Shown here piece by piece: positions 6,990 through 10,608 of a stretch of DNA of 10,608 nt. This stretch comes from HRBIN01 sp038891515 (lineage in GTDB: Archaea > Thermoproteota > Nitrososphaeria_A > Caldarchaeales > Caldarchaeaceae): contig JAWAEB010000054.1 in the NCBI GenBank assembly GCA_038891515.1, positions 1-10,608 of the forward strand, read 5' to 3'. The translations under genes and the position numbers were made by a program. Position 1 is the first letter of the stretch; each line of letters begins with the position of its first letter. The notes under the pieces were generated by a model. That model was not told where the DNA came from. It did not search any database and saw only the letters and a list, made by a program, of their open reading frames with translations.

Positions 6990-7880
6990 ATGGCTGTCAG
7001 ATTCGGTGTCTGTCTCCCCAACTTTGGCAATAACTCTACCCCGGAGGCGATAAGGCTGGTCGCCGTGAAGGCAGAGGAGTTGGGCTACCACTCCATCTGG
7101 GCCACAGACCATGTGGCCCTACCTAGCAAGCATGGATATCCCTATGGCCGGATATACGAGCTCCTTACTACGATGGCTTATGTTGCTCCCCTAACCAAGA
7201 GAATCATGATAGGCTCCTCGGTTCTCATACTTCCCATGAGGAACCCCCTCATAACGGCCAAGACTCTCGCCTCAATCGACAGCCTAAGCCGTGGCAGGGT
7301 TATCGCGGGGTTTGGGGCTGGCTGGGCCCGTGAGGAGTTTGAGAACTTGGGCGCCGGCTTCAGCGATAGGGGTAGGAGATTTGATGAAGCCCTCCAACTG
7401 GTTAAGCTGATGTGGCAGGGCGGCCGTTTCTCGTTTGAGGGCCGGTACTACAGGGTAGTAGATGGAATAGCGGAGCCAGCTCCAGCCCAGAGAGACGGGC
7501 CGCCCATATGGATTGGAGGCAACTCGGTCAGAGCATACCGTAGGGCTCTCAAGTATGGACATGGCTGGCATTTCACCGGATTGCCAGTGGCAGATGTGGT
7601 GCAGAGGCTGTCCAGCCATCAATCGGCCAAGGACTTCACAGTCTCCGGAAGATTTACCGTGGATCTTAACGGTAGGACGCCGAAGATAACCCGCTCACCT
7701 GTGGGCGAGGTACGTCAGATGATTTCAGGGAAACATGTTGAGGTGGTGGAGTTGATTAGCCAGTATATAGGCGCCGGTGTGGGCTACTTTGTTTGTTATT
7801 TCGGAGACAAGCCTGCCGAGAGATACGTTGATGATATGAGGGCCTTCATCTCAGAAGTGGTTCCCTCACTCACCGTCTAG
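6990..7880 (+). CDS. LLM-class F420-dependent oxidoreductase
   Basis: A 296-residue cytoplasmic (beta/alpha)8-barrel enzyme of the luciferase-like superfamily, which usually transfers hydride between cofactor F420 (sometimes FMN) and an organic substrate. Visible family marks: strand 1 'RFGVCLPNFG' at 4-13, 'WATDHV' at 37-42 with D40/H41 near the flavin, 'GSSVLILPMRNP' at 75-86, 'GFGAGWAREEFENLG' at 107-121, 'RFDEALQLVKLMW' at 130-142, and 'PPIWIGG' at 171-177. These fit the F420-type branch related to actinobacterial F420-dependent oxidoreductases, whose usual length is about 280-330 residues. The substrate cannot be told from sequence. It is divergent from the pilus operon across a 185-bp gap and appears leaderless. 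Its 3' end overlaps the convergent membrane-protein gene by 11 bp. Confidence 0.9.
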   Translation: MAVRFGVCLPNFGNNSTPEAIRLVAVKAEELGYHSIWATDHVALPSKHGYPYGRIYELLTTMAYVAPLTKRIMIGSSVLILPMRNPLITAKTLASIDSLSRGRVIAGFGAGWAREEFENLGAGFSDRGRRFDEALQLVKLMWQGGRFSFEGRYYRVVDGIAEPAPAQRDGPPIWIGGNSVRAYRRALKYGHGWHFTGLPVADVVQRLSSHQSAKDFTVSGRFTVDLNGRTPKITRSPVGEVRQMISGKHVEVVELISQYIGAGVGYFVCYFGDKPAERYVDDMRAFISEVVPSLTV

Positions 7881-8919
7881 TCTTCACACCGAGGCTGTAG
7901 AGCATGACGGCCATGTAGGCGGCTATTGAGATGGCTGTCAACACTCCGGACATGGTCCACAGCTGGCTGTTGGGTAGGAGGCCTCCAGCTATCCGTGAGG
8001 CTGTGGAGACCTGAAGAAGTGTGAGTGGTATGTAGAGAGATTGGCTGTAGAAGTGTCTAGTCCTTATTATAGAAGGTATTATCACTGGAGCATGTGTCAT
8101 GATCATTGTGCCTGAGAAGCCTATGAAGATGCTGTGCAGAGATGGGTCGCTGTATCCGGTGAGAAACCATAGAAGCCCACCCACCGCTAGCCATGCATAG
8201 GCCATTGCCAGACCGGTGGAGAGAAACCTTTGGAACCCCCATCCACGTGTGAGAAACCTGAGTCCCACGTCATAATTGGCCACAGAGATGAGTAGGGCCA
8301 GCATGGCCAGAGCCATTAACATGTTGGAGCTTGAGCCTAAGAGGTTGGACGCTATGAAGAGAAGAGTGGAGGCCATGATACCCATTGATGCCGGAAACCT
8401 GAAGCCGCCGACCCTAGCCATCTCCACCCTCTCACCCATTATGAAGAGCACTAGGAAGCCTGTCCATGAGACGGCCGCCTCATATAGTGGAAAACCCGTA
8501 TAGAGCTTGATACTACCCAGCAGAAGTAATAGTGATGCGGAAACCATCATGATATGGTGATGGTGCCTGAACTTGGCCAGCAGCCAGACATGTGAGGCTG
8601 TGAATGAGACTGCTCCCAAGACCCAGAGGAGCTGGCCAAAGACCACTAGATCCATGGCCAGCAATACCCCACCAGCTCCGAGAAACATATAGGCTGATAT
8701 GCTCCACCAGCTCTTCAAAGCCACATACCTCTCTAGAGCTATTAGTGTGGCCATGAAGCCAACCACCATCAGCGGGCCGTGGTAAATGATGATATGTGTT
8801 GGGGCCCATCCCAACACGCCCATCCTAACCAGTCCTCCATAGAATCCCAGAAGAAGTGACAACAGTCCAAACGCAAGCAGTGGGATACGCCTCATAAGGC
8901 TTTCCTCGACGGACATCAT
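7870..8919 (-). CDS. Polytopic membrane protein resembling the NnrS / haem-binding group
   Basis: A 349-residue membrane protein with about ten hydrophobic helices and almost no loops. Residues 42-66 ('THIIIYHGPLMVVGFMATLI' then 'ALERYV') and 160-170 ('IMGERVEMARV') match a pattern I associate with NnrS-like proteins, which hold haem or metal through membrane histidines. Candidate ligands are H42, H47, H110, H262, H276 ('MIMTHAPVI') and H289. A run of four histidines, H119-H122, lies at a membrane edge between two helices. Known NnrS proteins are linked to nitric oxide or nitrogen-oxide stress, but no denitrification gene is present here, so the role stays open. The start is one of two consecutive ATGs (8919, 8916). 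No ribosome site is visible, and an A/T-rich box at 8937-8943 suggests a leaderless mRNA. The gene stands alone, converging on the oxidoreductase. Confidence 0.7.
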   Translation of the reverse strand: MMSVEESLMRRIPLLAFGLLSLLLGFYGGLVRMGVLGWAPTHIIIYHGPLMVVGFMATLIALERYVALKSWWSISAYMFLGAGGVLLAMDLVVFGQLLWVLGAVSFTASHVWLLAKFRHHHHIMMVSASLLLLLGSIKLYTGFPLYEAAVSWTGFLVLFIMGERVEMARVGGFRFPASMGIMASTLLFIASNLLGSSSNMLMALAMLALLISVANYDVGLRFLTRGWGFQRFLSTGLAMAYAWLAVGGLLWFLTGYSDPSLHSIFIGFSGTMIMTHAPVIIPSIIRTRHFYSQSLYIPLTLLQVSTASRIAGGLLPNSQLWTMSGVLTAISIAAYMAVMLYSLGVKTRR

Positions 8920-9184
8920 AATAAACAGTAATGTGATTAATAGTGTCTAGGTAAGCGCGCTACCCAGATACCGCCCACCTCTGGTACCTGCCAAACTGTA
9001 TGCTAATTTTTCTGGGCAAGTACGGATTAAATCTATATTTCAATAGACAGCATCTTAATTTCCTGATTCACAAGGCCCAGTTTGCCGTCCCCTCATAAGC
9101 ATAGCCGCTGTTGACACATCGTTGATAACTATGTCGACTGGTGTGAACCATGTTACCGTAAGGTAGTATAATCAGAGCTGGTAG
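8920..9184. other. Intergenic gap without a convincing gene
   Basis: A 265-bp stretch between two minus-strand genes. It holds the presumed promoter of the NnrS-like gene at its left end. On the minus strand at 9055-9171 there is a 38-codon open stretch ending in TAA, whose translation contains 'TPVDIVINDVSTAAMLMRG' and looks protein-like. It has no good start and no recognised family, and may be the 3' remnant of a lost gene. No RNA gene, strong hairpin-plus-T-run terminator or repeat was seen. Confidence 0.4.
8937..8943 (-). promoter_or_regulatory. Possible TATA box for the NnrS-like gene
   Basis: The minus strand reads TATTAAT about 21-24 bp before the tandem ATGs, slightly short of ideal. 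Between box and start, the plus strand carries TAAACAGT (8922-8929), an 8-base match to the core of the palindrome at 1291-1307. Confidence 0.3.
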
Positions 9185-10378
9185 CTAATCACGCCCTCTT
9201 AAGTCCATTATCGATGGGCTCCTCCTTATTTCCTTCTCCAATACAAATGGAATTGTCAAGGTCGTTATTATCGCCATGGTAACTAGAGCAGAGAATATAT
9301 CCGATGAGATCAAGCCGTATCTCTTGGCTAGTAGTGCAATCACAAGCTCCGCTGAACCCTTTGATGACATTCCCAACCCAACTAAATACAGCTCCTTGAG
9401 TCTCAGTCTTGAAAAGGGCTTGACCATTAGAGAACCAGTAATGGATCCCACCACAGCCAGAACTGTCGCAATAATTATCAAGCTGGGGTTAGCAAAAAAG
9501 AGACCCACATCAAAGCTTAGACCAATGCTCACGAAGAAGAAAGGGGCCACAAAAGCCAATGTGATCAGGCGGGTGTCTTTCGCCATCTCATCTCTTCTCA
9601 CCGCTCCAATACCCCTCAAAATAGCTTGAAATACAAACCCTCCTACAATGGCACCGAATAGATGACCGAATCCCAAGAACTGAGAGAGTGATGATATGCC
9701 GATGGCTAGGAGAATCCCGAAAGAAAAGAGTTCCAAATCCCTAACTCTTCTCTGAAAATGCTCCAAAAACTTGGCTGCCCCCACGTACAGAAAAAACGAA
9801 ATAATGGCAAAGACCATTAGCTGCATAGGGAGCCTGGTCAACTCGAGCGTGAGTCCCTGAAGCACCACAATTATCGTGGTGAGGAGGAGTATCTCAAGGA
9901 TATCGTCAATAACCCCCGCCGCAAGGAATATAGCAGCCAGCTTGGTGTTTATGACATCCATGTCCATCAACACTTTGACTATGGTTGCCTCAGCTGTTAC
10001 TCCCAAAGCTCCGCCAAAGATTGTGGCTGCCAGCAAATCATATCCCATCAAGGTGAGAACGGCAAAACCTAGGACGAAGGGAAAACCGGTTGCCGCACAT
10101 GCAATTAGAGCTGAGTCTCTAGTTACTCTCTTCACCCTCTCCAGATCAATTTCCAACCCGGCAAGGTATAGCAGGAATATGATGCCAAGGACTGCCAGGA
10201 TGTCGATAGCCGAAAAGGATGCTGGATCGAGCAAGAATTCTCTCAGAGGCTGTGTGCCGATGACTATGCCAACGATAACCTGCGCAACCACAGGCGGTAA
10301 CCCAGCCCACCTGAAGAGCCAACTTAATAGGAATGACATAACCAAAATTATTGAGATGACCATGAGAGTTTCCGGCAT
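9185..10378 (-). CDS. CPA2-type cation/proton antiporter (Kef/NapA-like)
   Basis: A membrane antiporter of about 397 residues with twelve or so helices, exchanging Na+ or K+ for H+. Counting from the ATG at 10378, the family opening 'LPPVVAQVIVGIVIG' is at about 27-41, 'LYLAGLEIDL' at about 70-79, and the ion-binding pair in 'AAGVIDDILEI' is Asp148-Asp149. 'FFFVSIGLSFDV' and 'GLGMSSKGSAELVIAL' follow in the second half. A DD pair is typical of electrogenic sodium/proton exchangers such as NapA, so Na+/H+ exchange is likelier than KefC-like K+ efflux. There is no C-terminal RCK/TrkA domain. The reading frame is open upstream to ATG 10459 and GTG 10471, overlapping the transposase end. The shorter start is preferred because family members begin just before the first helix and an A/T-rich box lies near 10408-10414; this choice is uncertain. 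Its promoter may have been altered by the insertion element. Confidence 0.85.
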   Translation of the reverse strand: MPETLMVISIILVMSFLLSWLFRWAGLPPVVAQVIVGIVIGTQPLREFLLDPASFSAIDILAVLGIIFLLYLAGLEIDLERVKRVTRDSALIACAATGFPFVLGFAVLTLMGYDLLAATIFGGALGVTAEATIVKVLMDMDVINTKLAAIFLAAGVIDDILEILLLTTIIVVLQGLTLELTRLPMQLMVFAIISFFLYVGAAKFLEHFQRRVRDLELFSFGILLAIGISSLSQFLGFGHLFGAIVGGFVFQAILRGIGAVRRDEMAKDTRLITLAFVAPFFFVSIGLSFDVGLFFANPSLIIIATVLAVVGSITGSLMVKPFSRLRLKELYLVGLGMSSKGSAELVIALLAKRYGLISSDIFSALVTMAIITTLTIPFVLEKEIRRSPSIMDLRGRD

Positions 10379-10455
10379 CCCATGTCGGAGGGCCGGCCTA
10401 CTAGCTACTATTATCCCTTCCCTCTGAAATCCGGGGACTGTCAACTTAAGGCCAC

Positions 10456-10608
10456 TCATGACCTTATCCACTTCTCCGATACCTTAGGCCTGTATGTTGG
10501 GAAGCATGCGTTGAACTGTCTTATCCTCCTCTTGAGCTTGCTGAACCATGACTCTATCGTGTTTCTCCTGCCGAACGCCTCTATTCTCCTCCTCATCCTG
10601 AGGACCTT
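10456..10608 (-). CDS. DDE transposase, C-terminal part (partial, runs off the window)
   Basis: A 50-residue C-terminal fragment ending in TGA at 10456-10458 and continuing past the right edge. 'AFGRRNTIESWFSKLKRR' matches the region carrying the final catalytic Glu (the E of 'NTIES') in IS6/IS240-like DDE transposases, and the following 'RQFNACFPTYRPKVSEKW' fits the archaeal versions. The protein stops right after 'KWIRS', whereas relatives I recall go on for roughly a dozen residues, so the element may be truncated at this end. Its stop overlaps an in-frame ATG of the antiporter frame as ATGA (10456-10459). The element's terminal inverted repeat cannot be recognised because its other end is outside the window. 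Confidence 0.7.
   Translation of the reverse strand, partial: KVLRMRRRIEAFGRRNTIESWFSKLKRRIRQFNACFPTYRPKVSEKWIRS
10456..10608 (-). mobile_element. Edge of an insertion sequence, possibly IS6-like
   Basis: Defined only by the transposase fragment. The true element end probably lies between about 10380 and 10456, on the antiporter side, but no boundary or target duplication can be placed from this window. Confidence 0.4.

Noticed and set aside
8513..8809. Minus-strand 98-residue frame inside the NnrS-like gene
   Set aside because: It is an alternate frame of a clear membrane-protein gene with no start signal of its own.
9876..10427. Plus-strand 183-residue reading frame
   Set aside because: It is the antisense shadow of the antiporter, rich in Arg, Ser, Thr and Ala as expected from the reverse of a membrane protein.
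1..10608. CRISPR array, tRNA or rRNA gene
   Set aside because: No regularly spaced direct repeats, and no cloverleaf or rRNA-like stretch, were seen on either strand.

Overview
The window looks archaeal. Its core is a seven-gene-free-of-archaellum pilus operon built from archaeal parts: a pilin with the archaeal 'VSPVIATVI' leader and transmembrane segment, a GspE/FlaI-family secretion ATPase, and an ArlJ/TadC-like platform protein with two T2SF domains. It also carries an F420-type luciferase-like oxidoreductase. Several genes start with TTG or GTG, and several have a TATA-like box about 25-35 bp before the start with little or no leader. Base composition is near half G+C, AGG and ATA codons are frequent, and a zinc-ribbon/winged-helix signalling-type protein is present. 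Together these suggest a TACK archaeon, possibly a thermophilic Nitrososphaeria/Caldarchaeales relative. The lineage is an inference only.

Layout. Bases 1-122 hold the 3' end of an unrecognised plus-strand gene with a helix-turn-helix-like tail. It meets, tail to tail with a 9-bp overlap, a minus-strand gene (114-1283) for a protein with four CxxC pairs, a winged helix and a degenerate Mrr-like domain. That gene has its own TATA box and a perfect 17-bp palindrome between box and start. Bases 1336-6804 are a minus-strand operon, in transcription order: small pilin, second pilin-like protein, large pilin-like protein with a C-terminal Ig-like domain, secretion ATPase, platform protein. Its genes overlap or lie within about 35 bp of each other. 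It is read from a strong TATA box (6835-6843) that abuts a 10-bp-arm inverted repeat (6844-6870). The archaellum-specific genes (arlF/G/H) and a prepilin peptidase are absent, so this is a type IV-like pilus or pseudopilus assembly locus, not an archaellum.

Divergent from the operon is a plus-strand LLM-class F420-dependent oxidoreductase (6990-7880). It converges with an 11-bp overlap on a minus-strand polytopic membrane protein resembling the NnrS/haem-binding group (7870-8919). After a 265-bp gap with no convincing gene comes a minus-strand CPA2 cation/proton antiporter (9185 to about 10378). At the window edge, the C-terminus of a DDE transposase (10456 to beyond 10608, minus) runs into the 5' side of the antiporter reading frame.

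How they work together: the five operon genes should form one envelope machine, with the ATPase powering assembly, the platform protein anchoring it, and three unequal pilin-like subunits forming the fibre or its tip. The neighbouring zinc-ribbon/winged-helix protein is a candidate regulator by proximity only. The oxidoreductase, NnrS-like protein and antiporter are separate transcription units with no clear functional link to the pilus.
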